This document shows, one piece after another, positions 8,380 through 15,780 of a stretch of 64,000 nucleotides of DNA; within the stretch, counting starts at the first letter, position 1; each line of letters starts with the position of its first letter. The DNA is from Deltaproteobacteria bacterium. Its GTDB lineage: Bacteria > Myxococcota > JADLHZ01. The stretch spans positions 1-64,000 of the forward strand of contig JADLHZ010000044.1 of the NCBI GenBank assembly GCA_020848545.1, given 5' to 3'. A model generated the notes under the pieces. The model was not told the DNA's origin. It saw only the letters and a program-made list of their open reading frames with translations, and did no database searches. The position numbers and the translations under genes were made by a program.

Positions 8380-9218
8380 GCGCCCAAAAGGGCACCCTCA
8401 TCGTCGTCGCGACGCCGCTCGGCAACCTCGGCGACTTGTCGCCGCGCGCGTCAGAAGCGCTGCAGACGGCCCACGTCGTCTTCGCCGAAGACACGCGCGT
8501 CACCGAGACGCTGCTTCGTCACGTCGGATCGCACGCGCGCTGCGTGAGCCTGCACGCGCACAACGAGAGGGATCGAACCCAAGCTGTGCTCGACGCGCTC
8601 GCGGCCGGTGAGCGCGCGGCGCTCGTCAGCGACGCCGGCACGCCGCTCGTCTCGGATCCCGGCGCCCACGTGGTCGCTGCGGCCGCCTCCGCCGGCTACG
8701 CCGTCACGAGCGTGCCCGGTCCATCGGCCGTCGTCACCGCGCTCGCGGCCAGCGGCTTTCTCGCCGTGCCCTTTGCGTTCTTCGGCTTCGTCGAACGGAA
8801 GGGCGAAGCGCAGACGCGCCAGCTCGCGGCGATGCGGCAATTCTCGGGCACGATCGTCGTCTTCGAAACGAAGGAGCGCATCCACGATACGCTGGGGCTG
8901 CTCGCTGAGATGCTCGGCGAGGGCACGCCCGCCCTCATCGGTCGCGAGCTGACGAAGCTGCACGAGACCTACTACCGCGGCACGCTCGCGGAGCTCGCCG
9001 CCGAGCTCGCCGACACGACGCTGAAGGGCGAGATGACCCTGGTCGTCGCCCCGCGCGCCGCCGCGCACCAAGGCTTGGAAGATCGCGACGCCGTCGTCCG
9101 CGAGCTGCAAGCCGACGCGTCACGCCCGCTGCCGGTGCGCGTGAAGGAGCTGGTGCTGCGGACGGGAATGACGCGGAAAGATGCGTACCGAGCGCTCAGC
9201 GAGGCGAAGAGTGAATGA
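8376..9218 (+). CDS. rsmI: 16S rRNA (cytidine-1402-2'-O)-methyltransferase RsmI
   Basis: A 280-residue protein of the tetrapyrrole-methylase-fold RsmI family, which 2'-O-methylates C1402 in the decoding centre of 16S rRNA. Seen: the N-terminal ATPLGNLGDLS, then EDTRVTETLLRH, the motif HAHNERDR, LVSDAGTPLVSDPG, the S-adenosylmethionine-site segment VPGPSAVVTALAASG, and FFGFVERKG. All are hallmark blocks of RsmI in the right order and the length is normal. The start is GTG at 8376, overlapping the TGA of the lipoprotein gene; an earlier in-frame GTG at about 8352 is possible but would lie deeper in that gene. Confidence 0.94.
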   Translation: MSAQKGTLIVVATPLGNLGDLSPRASEALQTAHVVFAEDTRVTETLLRHVGSHARCVSLHAHNERDRTQAVLDALAAGERAALVSDAGTPLVSDPGAHVVAAAASAGYAVTSVPGPSAVVTALAASGFLAVPFAFFGFVERKGEAQTRQLAAMRQFSGTIVVFETKERIHDTLGLLAEMLGEGTPALIGRELTKLHETYYRGTLAELAAELADTTLKGEMTLVVAPRAAAHQGLEDRDAVVRELQADASRPLPVRVKELVLRTGMTRKDAYRALSEAKSE

Positions 9219-9255
9219 GGTGATGAGTCCCACTCGATCGTCGCCCTTCGTGTGC

Positions 9256-9678
9256 TCAGGCTTCGTCCGCGCTCACCAAGCCCAACCGTCTCCGCCACTC
9301 GTCGCGTTCGAGCTGGGCGCGCGCTTCGAGCTCTTCGTAGGCGCCGAGTAGGCACGCGAGCGCGCTGACGCGATCGGCGGCGCGGGCGTCGAGCGGGCCG
9401 TGGACCAGGGCTTCGGCGAGGATCGCGCCGCTCGGCCCAGTGTCGCGCAGGAGCTCGAGCGCGAGGCCGCGTTGGCGCTGGCGGTGCTCTAGGCGGGCGC
9501 CGTCGACGGTCGCCTCGCGCGTGAGCTTGCGCAGGCCGCGCATGCTCGCGACGTACGACGCCGGCGACGGGCGCGCGAGGAAGGGCAGAAGTGCGTCGTT
9601 CACTGCCGTGGCTTCGACGTCGTCGAGGCGTGCGCTCGTCTCGAGCAACGCACGGGCGTAACGAGCGGCTGAGCTCAC
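9256..9678 (-). CDS. Small helical protein of the MotA/MotB-like cassette
   Basis: A 140-residue, strongly helical, charged protein with no membrane segment or signal peptide. I do not recognise its family. Its ATG overlaps the TGA of the MotB/OmpA-like gene (ATGA), placing it as the last gene of a four-gene overlapping cassette. Seen: Arg/Glu/Ala-rich amphipathic segments such as RGLRKLTREATVDG and AYEELEARAQLERDEW, the latter coiled-coil-like. A soluble partner of the channel complex is a reasonable guess from position, nothing more. DUF2894-type proteins hold a comparable place in some proteobacterial MotA/OmpA clusters, but I could not match residues. Confidence 0.72.
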   Translation of the reverse strand: MSSAARYARALLETSARLDDVEATAVNDALLPFLARPSPASYVASMRGLRKLTREATVDGARLEHRQRQRGLALELLRDTGPSGAILAEALVHGPLDARAADRVSALACLLGAYEELEARAQLERDEWRRRLGLVSADEA

Positions 9679-10322
9679 TTCTTCGCCCCGTCATCGGCGA
9701 CGGCGTGGAGCGGCACGAGCAAGACTTCGATGCGCCGGTTCTTCTGCCGGCTCGCGTCGTCCTGATTCGGAACGCGCGGGTGATGCGGCCCGAAGCCCGC
9801 GGCGACGACTTTCGCTTGCGGCAACGCGCGCGCCCCGGACAATGCTTCGGCCACGCTGACGGCGCGCGCGGTCGAGAGCTCCCAGTTCGACGAGAAGCGC
9901 GCCGTCGTGCGCAGCGGCAGATCGTCCGTGTGGCCGGCGATCATCACCATTTGATCCGGCTCGGCCGCGAGCAGCTCGGTGAGCGGCGCGGCGAGCGCGG
10001 AGAGGAAGCGCTTGCCCTCGGGTTTGAGCTCGGCAGAGCCCGAATCGAAGAGCACCTCGCCTTGCAAGATCACCTTGCCGTCTTCCACCTCGACCGCTGC
10101 GGCGCTCGCAAACGCGCTCAAGCGTCGCTCGACCCGCGCCTTGTCTTCGCGCACGCGCTCGAGCTCCAAGCGCTTCGCTTCGAGCGTGCCGAGCGTGCGC
10201 TGCTGCTTCACCAGGGCGACGAGCGCGATGAAGAAGAACGCCGCGAAGACGAGGACCATCGCGTCGACGAAAGGCGGCCAAGAATTGAGCGCGAGGCGGC
10301 GCTTGTTCGACCGCTCACGCAT
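9675..10322 (-). CDS. MotB/ZorB-like OmpA-domain protein
   Basis: A 215-residue inner-membrane protein with MotB layout. Seen: a short basic N-terminus, one TM helix at about 17-39 that begins with Asp20 (PPFVDAMVLVF), where MotB, ExbD and ZorB carry their ion-binding aspartate; a coiled-coil linker of about 45 residues; and a C-terminal OmpA-like peptidoglycan-binding domain with FDSGSAELKPEG, GHTDDLPLR, NWELSTARA, GFG and RRIEVLL. It should anchor a MotA-like channel to peptidoglycan. It overlaps the upstream MotA-like gene by 8 nt and the downstream small gene by 4 nt. There are no flagellar genes around, so flagellar rotation is unlikely to be its job. Confidence 0.9.
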   Translation of the reverse strand: MRERSNKRRLALNSWPPFVDAMVLVFAAFFFIALVALVKQQRTLGTLEAKRLELERVREDKARVERRLSAFASAAAVEVEDGKVILQGEVLFDSGSAELKPEGKRFLSALAAPLTELLAAEPDQMVMIAGHTDDLPLRTTARFSSNWELSTARAVSVAEALSGARALPQAKVVAAGFGPHHPRVPNQDDASRQKNRRIEVLLVPLHAVADDGAKK

Positions 10323-11871
10323 CGTTCGCGACCTCGCTCGAGGCTTCGCCGTCGGAGGAGAACGTTGGTGGCGCGGCGCGGCCGAGCATCGCGCGCAGGG
10401 CGTCGACGCTGCTCCCCAGGCGGGCGAGCTCGCTGAAGATCGCCGCGTCGAGCTCTTCGTCCTTCGGATCCGTCGCGAGCAAGGCGATCTGCTCGGTGAG
10501 CGCACGCACGTCCGGCAAGAGCGTGGTGGCGATCGACTCGCTCGCCGGGCGCAGCGCTTCGGCCGCTTGCGTGAGGCCGGTCGTCGCATCGCGCAGCGCA
10601 CCCGCCGCTTCCACATGGGCGTCGCTGATGCGCGTGGCCTGCAGCTCGATCGCGTGCGTCACTTGCTCGGCGGCGATCGCCAAGCGCTCCTCGGCGCGCG
10701 TTCCGGCGGCGGCGAGCGAGGCTTCGAGCGCTGCGAGCGTTTCGCCGGTGGCGTTCTGCATCGTGGTGCCGAGCGCTTGCGCGGTCGCCTGGCCGAGCTC
10801 CGCCATCGCCTGCGTCGTCGCCTGGGTCACGCGGTCGAGCGCTTGCGACGCCTCGCCCATGCGCTGGCCGATCGTCGTGATCGCCCGGGTCGCTTCGCCG
10901 GTGAAGGTCGCCGTCGCGTGCAGCGTTTGATCGGCGATGACCTGCGTCGCGTGCGCGGCGCCTTCAGCGAACGCCGTGGTCGCGTTCTCGGCGCGCTCGG
11001 CGAAGATGCCGGTCGCCTCCTTGGCGCGGTCGCTGAACGCCTGGGTGGCCGCCACGGCCTGCGTTTGCAAAGCGTGTGTGGCGCTCAGGAGTCCGCGTTG
11101 CAGCTCCCCTACGAGGGCCGCTTGGGTCTCGCCTTGGCGTGCGTGCACGCGATCGAGCGTCACGGCGATCCGATCGAGCAATTCGAGCACGCGCGGATCG
11201 GCGTTCGTGCCTTGGTGCGGCCACAGCTCCGGCACGAGCCCATGCGCGGTCGCTTCGTCGAGCTCGGCGACGAGGCGCGCCTGCAAGAGCACGACGTCGG
11301 CAGAGAGCAGCGAGAAGCCGAGCGTCAACAGGATCGCCACGATGCTCGCGCCGAACGCGACCTCGAGGCTGGACAGCGGCGCGACGAGGCGGACGAGCGC
11401 GGACGCATCATCGGCGAGCAGCGGGGCCACGCTCGAGAACGCCGTCTGCATGCCGAGGAAGGTGCCGACGAGGCCGACGAGGATCGTGGTCGCGACGAGC
11501 TGGCGGCCGAGCTGGCCCTCTTGCTCGAGCGCGGCGTCGGTGGCGTCGCGAAGGGCGCCGAGATCGGGTTCGGCACGGCGGGCCGCGAGCCGCGCGAGCT
11601 TCTCCTTGCGCACAGAGAGGAGCCCGCTCGTGCCGTTCGCGAGCTGCGTGAGCTCGCCGGTGAAGCGGTGCTTCGCTGCGAGCAGGCTGCGGGCGCCGGC
11701 GACGCCGATGGCGATGAGGATCGCGAGGACGAAGACGCCCAAGTAGGCACCGTGGCCGATGAGCTGGACGGCGGCGCGGAGCGCGAAGACGAGGCCGAGC
11801 CCGATGAGGACGAGCGCGGCGAGCTCCCGCCGATCACGCGAAGAGACCGAAGCAGATGGATCAGAAGTCAC
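10315..11871 (-). CDS. MotA/TolQ/ExbB-like channel with long helical tail
   Basis: A 518-residue protein. Seen: two TM helices near residues 15-37 and 42-63, then the MotA/ExbB core with a TM at about 127-147 (LVGLVGTFLGMQTAF) and another at about 172-192, followed by roughly 300 residues of almost pure Ala/Thr/Gln/Glu amphipathic helix with repeating TQAF/ATxxF elements. The core should form an ion channel with the MotB-like protein encoded next. The long cytoplasmic tail recalls ZorA of Zorya defence systems and DUF802-type proteins; no nuclease or helicase effector lies nearby. The ATG overlaps the stop of the 201-residue gene (ATGA). Confidence 0.87.
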   Translation of the reverse strand: MTSDPSASVSSRDRRELAALVLIGLGLVFALRAAVQLIGHGAYLGVFVLAILIAIGVAGARSLLAAKHRFTGELTQLANGTSGLLSVRKEKLARLAARRAEPDLGALRDATDAALEQEGQLGRQLVATTILVGLVGTFLGMQTAFSSVAPLLADDASALVRLVAPLSSLEVAFGASIVAILLTLGFSLLSADVVLLQARLVAELDEATAHGLVPELWPHQGTNADPRVLELLDRIAVTLDRVHARQGETQAALVGELQRGLLSATHALQTQAVAATQAFSDRAKEATGIFAERAENATTAFAEGAAHATQVIADQTLHATATFTGEATRAITTIGQRMGEASQALDRVTQATTQAMAELGQATAQALGTTMQNATGETLAALEASLAAAGTRAEERLAIAAEQVTHAIELQATRISDAHVEAAGALRDATTGLTQAAEALRPASESIATTLLPDVRALTEQIALLATDPKDEELDAAIFSELARLGSSVDALRAMLGRAAPPTFSSDGEASSEVANDA

Positions 11872-12473
11872 GAATACGCCTCCGCAGTGTCCAGTAGAGC
11901 CCGCGCTACGTCGAGGAAGGGCCGCCCATCGGGCATCAAGCGGTCTTCCTGTGTCGTCGATTCGGGAGCGCTCTGCAGGCGCAGGCGCACGAAGGTCGCG
12001 AGCCGCCGCTCCATGAGCTGCAAGAGATCGAAGCTCGTGTCGAGCGTGGCGATCGCTTCTTGCATCGCGGCGCGCGCGGCCGGCTGCGTCTCGATGGCCG
12101 CGGCTTCGGCAAATGCGCGCCAGTCGGCCGCGAGCATTTTCCTGAGGACGTGCGCCTTCGCCGGCACCAGGCCGAGCGCGTCGACCTGATCCCAGCGCGC
12201 TTGGCCGTGCGAGAGCGCGCGCAAGAGCTGCTCGTCACTCTGCTTGGCGAGCTCCCGAAGCAGCGCCGCGGTGCGCCGGCGCAAGAGCTTCAACCGCGGC
12301 TGATCGAGCGGGTCCTCGGTGGTCCCGCGAGCGTCCGGCGGGCCGAGTGGGCTGACGATCTTGCAGAGCGCGCGGCGATCGCCCGGAAGCGAGCGGCAAC
12401 GGGCGTAGAGCGTGCTGAGGGTCCCGTACTTGAAGCCGCGCCCGGTTGGTTCACGCATCGGGGGTTCATGCAT
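11868..12473 (-). CDS. Hypothetical first gene of MotA/MotB-like cassette
   Basis: A 201-residue soluble, helical protein of unknown family. Seen: helical blocks rich in Arg/Leu/Ala, such as KLLRRRTAALLRELAKQSDE and LQLMERRLATFVRLRL, and a basic N-terminus containing two cysteines. There is no signal or TM. It overlaps the MotA-like gene by 4 nt, so it is probably stoichiometric with the channel. In some proteobacteria a DUF3348 gene precedes a similar MotA/OmpA pair, but residues do not match clearly enough to claim that. ATG at 12473 and a second ATG five codons later are both possible starts; the divergent gene at 12535 leaves a 61-bp promoter space. Confidence 0.75.
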   Translation of the reverse strand: MHEPPMREPTGRGFKYGTLSTLYARCRSLPGDRRALCKIVSPLGPPDARGTTEDPLDQPRLKLLRRRTAALLRELAKQSDEQLLRALSHGQARWDQVDALGLVPAKAHVLRKMLAADWRAFAEAAAIETQPAARAAMQEAIATLDTSFDLLQLMERRLATFVRLRLQSAPESTTQEDRLMPDGRPFLDVARALLDTAEAYS

Positions 12474-12534
12474 CGGGAGCGTTGAAGACGAAATCCTGAG
12501 CCCTTTGTCAATCCTCGGCTACATTCGCGGGAGA

Positions 12535-13377
12535 ATGAACGCGTTGACCGAAGCTCTGCTCATCGAGATCGAAGAAGTCCTCGCGATCGTCAACGAGCGT
12601 CGTGCCGATCAGGTGGCGCGCTTCGATACGGACCTCGCGGAGCTCTCGGGCCTGCGCGCGGCGCTGCAAGAAGGCCGCGGCATGGAAGACGCACGCATCA
12701 AGGTGCGGGCGCTGAAGCAGCGGCACCAGCCCTCGGAAGATCGCAAGGCGCTGCTGAAGACCCAGGACGTGCGCGTGCGCATGCGAGCGCCGCAAGATCC
12801 CGTCGGGCAGCCGCCCCCGCGCACCGAGAAGCCCATCGTGCGGCAAGCGCCGAGCCGCGTCGTCGTCTTGGGATCGATCCAGCGCGAGCTCTCGCAGCTC
12901 GACGGGCGCATCGTCGAATTGCTCGTCGACGAAGGCGAGTCGAAGTCCGGGCCCGAGGTGTGCTTCTTGAGCGATCTGCGCGCCGGGCTGCTCGCGGTGC
13001 AGAAGGAGCTGCCGGAGCACGACGTGCTCTTGCAGCTCGTCAATGATCACGTCGAGGCCGTCGAGGCGACGTTCAAAGATCTGCGGACCGGCGGCATCGC
13101 GCGGGCGCGGCGCTTCTTCGAGCACGATCGCGAGCTGCTCGGGCGCTTGAAGGCGATGGTGCGCGCCGACGGGCAGAAGAAGAACGACGCGGTGAAGACC
13201 GTCGAGAAGCTGTCCGAGGCGCTGCAAAAGGCGCGCAAGACGCTCGACGCGCCGCCGGCCGACGTCTCGAAGATCTCGCGCGAGCTCGAAGACACGCTGC
13301 TCACGATCCACAAGGTGCTGCACGAGCGCGGGTTCGTGGCGGCGCGCTCGCTCCTGTTCTCAGCGCTCCGGAGCTGA
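12535..13377 (+). CDS. Helical hypothetical protein
   Basis: A 280-residue soluble protein, helical throughout except for a Pro/Arg-rich linker at about residues 80-105 (for example RMRAPQDPVGQPPPRTEKP). No family recognised. The C-terminal half has heptad-like Leu/Lys spacing (EKLSEALQKARKTLD, SRELEDTLLTIHKVLHERG), suggesting coiled coil or helical bundle. It starts with ATG at 12535 behind a GGGAGA ribosome-binding-like stretch and is divergent from the MotA/MotB-like cassette. That shared promoter region is the only hint of a link between the two units. Confidence 0.8.
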   Translation: MNALTEALLIEIEEVLAIVNERRADQVARFDTDLAELSGLRAALQEGRGMEDARIKVRALKQRHQPSEDRKALLKTQDVRVRMRAPQDPVGQPPPRTEKPIVRQAPSRVVVLGSIQRELSQLDGRIVELLVDEGESKSGPEVCFLSDLRAGLLAVQKELPEHDVLLQLVNDHVEAVEATFKDLRTGGIARARRFFEHDRELLGRLKAMVRADGQKKNDAVKTVEKLSEALQKARKTLDAPPADVSKISRELEDTLLTIHKVLHERGFVAARSLLFSALRS

Positions 13378-13409
13378 GGCGCACTGCTTCGGATCGGCGC
13401 CGGCCGCAG

Positions 13410-14054
13410 CTACAGAGAGACGTCGGCATGACGCGGAGCGCTCGCCACTGCGACCGGCGCCGTCAATTGCGGATCGTGCGTCGTCGCGAACATGGGCGAG
13501 AGCAGGCGCAGCAAGCTCTCGGTGCGCAAGGTCTGCTCGCTGCGATCCTTGCTGTCGAAGGCGATCGCGGCGGTGACAGTCTCGATCGTCTGATACGCGA
13601 GCCAGGCGTCGCCGTGGCGATCGGCGGTGTCGAGGGGCGTCGTCGACAGCGACGCGAGCAGATCGATGTACGCCGCGCGCGCTGCTTGCAACCCGGCGCT
13701 CGGGCCGAACATCTTCTCGACCTCGACCAGGATCTTGCGCATTTGCGGGCGGCGGCCGAGGAGCTCGGTGCGCTTTTGCACGAGCGACTTCAGCGTCGTC
13801 GAGTCGGCGCAGGCGAGGTGGCCTTTGAGCTCGTCGATGTCGCGCTCGGCTTCGTGCTCGGCGAGGGCGAGCAGCAACGACGCCTTGTTCGGGAAGTACT
13901 GGTAGAGCGAGCCGATGCTCACGCCAGCCACCTCCGCGACGCGGTTCGTGGTGAGGCCAGAGAGGCCCTCTTGCTCGAGCACCCGCGCGGTGGCTTCGAG
14001 GCAGGCGTTGACCGTGGCTTGAGAACGCGACTGTTTGGGCTTCTTTCGCAGCAT
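13410..14054 (-). CDS. TetR-family transcriptional regulator
   Basis: A 214-residue regulator. Seen: an N-terminal TetR helix-turn-helix with LTTNRVAEVAGVSIGSLYQY followed by FPNKASLL (about residues 34-60), and an all-helical ligand-binding half. The first ATG that directly precedes the basic segment RKKPKQSRSQATV is used (14054); an in-frame upstream start near 14132 would add 26 unusual residues. It is divergent from the TPR-DcrB-peroxygenase operon (start 14240), so that operon is its most likely target, together with itself. The 185-bp gap holds the inverted repeat at 14070-14111. The ligand is unknown. Confidence 0.92.
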   Translation of the reverse strand: MLRKKPKQSRSQATVNACLEATARVLEQEGLSGLTTNRVAEVAGVSIGSLYQYFPNKASLLLALAEHEAERDIDELKGHLACADSTTLKSLVQKRTELLGRRPQMRKILVEVEKMFGPSAGLQAARAAYIDLLASLSTTPLDTADRHGDAWLAYQTIETVTAAIAFDSKDRSEQTLRTESLLRLLSPMFATTHDPQLTAPVAVASAPRHADVSL

Positions 14055-14069
14055 GCGAGTGTTTTCGCA

Positions 14070-14111
14070 CTTGACGGGGTCCTTGGCCGTCCTCGTGTTG
14101 CGTGCGTCAAG
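14070..14111. promoter_or_regulatory. Inverted repeat between tetR and TPR operon
   Basis: The 7-base arms CTTGACG (14070-14076) and CGTCAAG (14105-14111) form an inverted repeat in the intergenic region just upstream of the TetR start. It is a candidate operator for the TetR protein, or it may simply mark two opposed -35-like TTGACG boxes. The arms are short and the 28-nt spacing is larger than typical TetR operators, so this is weak. Confidence 0.22.
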
Positions 14112-14239
14112 CCGCGTTGCCAACGCTGACAAGCCAGCTTGCGTAGCTCCGATGTAGGTCTCGCGTGTTTAGAGAAAGCCTAGCGGCGCACAGGCACTTC
14201 GGGCAGCTTGTCCGTCTCACCCATATCAAGGAGCGGCGC

Positions 14240-15292
14240 ATGGCAGACGAAGAGAAGTGCACCTGCGGGATGCAGCTCGGCAAGAAGCTCGCGGCGGTGG
14301 AGCATCTAATTTCGCAGTCGCCGCGGCTCGTCGGCGCCGGTCAGACGATCAACATCGACCTCCGCTCGAGCTCGCCGTGGTCGATGCAGCACACGTACAT
14401 CGAGTTCAAGTCGACCTACGGCCTCGAAGACAAGCGCGGCGTCGACGTGCGCCTCGACGCGGGCGGCGAGCGCTTCACCATCGACGGAAAAGACGGCGCC
14501 ATGCGCGGGCTGCAAGCGGCGATCGAGCAGCGGCACCTCGTGCACATGATCGAGGACGCGCAGCAGGCGTATGAGACGGCGAACGTCGACGCCAAGTGGC
14601 TGCAAGAAGCGCTCGCGGCGATGAAGAAGGCGGGCGACGGGCAGAAGCCGCTCGATCCGAGCTTGCGCGACGCGTGGCGCTTGTTGCCGCGGGCGACGGG
14701 GCTGCGCGAGAAGGCGAGCGGGCTCTATGACCTTCTCGTGCGGATCGACCGCTCGGTCGAGCGTTGGTTCGTGCCCTTCTCCGGCTTGTCGAGCGCCGAG
14801 ATCGAAGAGCGCCTGAGCCACGCCGAGCAAGCCGAGCGCAAAGGCGAGGTGGAGACCGCGCTGCATGAGCTCGAGGATCTCGTCGACATCGCGCCCGAGC
14901 ACGGCGGCGCGCAGCACGCCCTCGGCTGGCTGCTCGTCACGCGCTATCCGGAGACGCGGATCGGACAGGCGCAGAAGGCGCTGGAGAAGGCGGTTCAGCT
15001 GGCGCCGACGAAGGCCGCCGCGCACCACTGCTTGGGCGACGTGCACTTCACGCGCGGCGAGCTCGCGCAGGCGAAGCTTTCGTATCATCGCGCGCTCGAG
15101 CTCGGGCGCGAGGCGCTGTCGTTGTCGTTGTTCGGCCTCGGCCAAGTCGCCGAGCTCGAGAACGATTGGCAAGCGGCGCGCGGCTTCTATGTGCGCGCGG
15201 CGCGGGCCGAGACGCAGCCGGAAGCGCGGCGGATCATCGATCTGTCTGCGACGCGGCTCGAGCGAAAAGTGGCGCTGGCGAAGAAGAACTGA
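14240..15292 (+). CDS. TPR protein with Cys-containing N-terminal domain
   Basis: A 350-residue soluble protein. Seen: an N-terminal EEKCTCGMQLGKKL motif, a beta-rich segment at about 40-85 (including SSPWSMQHTYIEFKSTYG and DVRLDAGGERFTIDGKD), then a helical linker, then at least three TPR units from about residue 205 (for example LEKAVQLAPTKAAAHHCLGD and LSYHRALELGREALSLSLFG). No TM or signal. It is probably a scaffold or adaptor. GGAG sits 5 nt before the ATG at 14240. It leads a three-gene operon with the DcrB-like and peroxygenase-like genes (14 nt gap, then 4-nt overlap). Confidence 0.83.
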   Translation: MADEEKCTCGMQLGKKLAAVEHLISQSPRLVGAGQTINIDLRSSSPWSMQHTYIEFKSTYGLEDKRGVDVRLDAGGERFTIDGKDGAMRGLQAAIEQRHLVHMIEDAQQAYETANVDAKWLQEALAAMKKAGDGQKPLDPSLRDAWRLLPRATGLREKASGLYDLLVRIDRSVERWFVPFSGLSSAEIEERLSHAEQAERKGEVETALHELEDLVDIAPEHGGAQHALGWLLVTRYPETRIGQAQKALEKAVQLAPTKAAAHHCLGDVHFTRGELAQAKLSYHRALELGREALSLSLFGLGQVAELENDWQAARGFYVRAARAETQPEARRIIDLSATRLERKVALAKKN

Positions 15293-15306
15293 GAGGGAGA
15301 ATCACC

Positions 15307-15780
15307 ATGAGCCATACACTGCGTGGATTACGCTTCGATGCTCCGAATGATTTCTCGCCGGATGAAGCGATCTTGTCGCTGCGCGCGCCGATGCCGGATC
15401 TGAAGACGCCGCTGGCGATGAACCGGGCGCTCACGGTGCGGCCGAACTTGATCGTGCACCGGCGCATGGTGGCCGACGGCACGAGCGTGGAGATGATCTG
15501 CGGCGAAGTGTGCGCCGAGCTCGCCAGCGCGATCCCGAGCATGGAGAACATGGCGACGGCACGGATGAAGTTCAAAGACGGCGCCGTCGGCATGTTGGTG
15601 AGCTTCGACTTCGCCGCCACCGAGCACGCGAAGGTGCGGCAGTTTCAGGCGTTGCGCCTCGATGCTTCGCTGCTGACGACGATGACGCTGTCGGTCGACG
15701 CGACGACGCTGACCGATGAGCTGACCAAGCACTGGCTCGACGTGTTGGCGTCGGCGAGCTTGGTCGAGGCCGGCTTATGA
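15307..15780 (+). CDS. DcrB/DUF1795 (Eag chaperone-like) protein
   Basis: A 157-residue protein. Seen: a short N-terminal strand pair (LRGLRFDAPNDFSPDEA), the segment RPNLIVHRRMVADGTSVEMICGE split by loops, a central helix, then beta strands with AVGMLVSFDF, VRQFQALRL and LTTMTLSVDATTLTDEL ending in a helix. This order of elements is that of the DcrB/DUF1795 fold (PF08786), which includes the Eag chaperones that load type VI secretion effectors. No T6SS gene is in the window. It overlaps the next gene by 4 nt (ATGA), suggesting it works with that protein. The fold assignment is from pattern and should be treated as moderate. Confidence 0.68.
   Translation: MSHTLRGLRFDAPNDFSPDEAILSLRAPMPDLKTPLAMNRALTVRPNLIVHRRMVADGTSVEMICGEVCAELASAIPSMENMATARMKFKDGAVGMLVSFDFAATEHAKVRQFQALRLDASLLTTMTLSVDATTLTDELTKHWLDVLASASLVEAGL

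Noticed and set aside
10315-11871. Zorya type anti-phage system
   Set aside because: The A/B pair is similar in plan, but no ZorC, ZorD or ZorE-type gene (helicase, HNH nuclease) lies within the window on either side, so the system name is not justified.
9979-12189. Plus-strand frame of over 700 codons across the MotA/MotB-like cassette
   Set aside because: Antisense shadow of strongly conserved MotA and OmpA coding sequence; low-complexity Arg/Glu text, no motifs.
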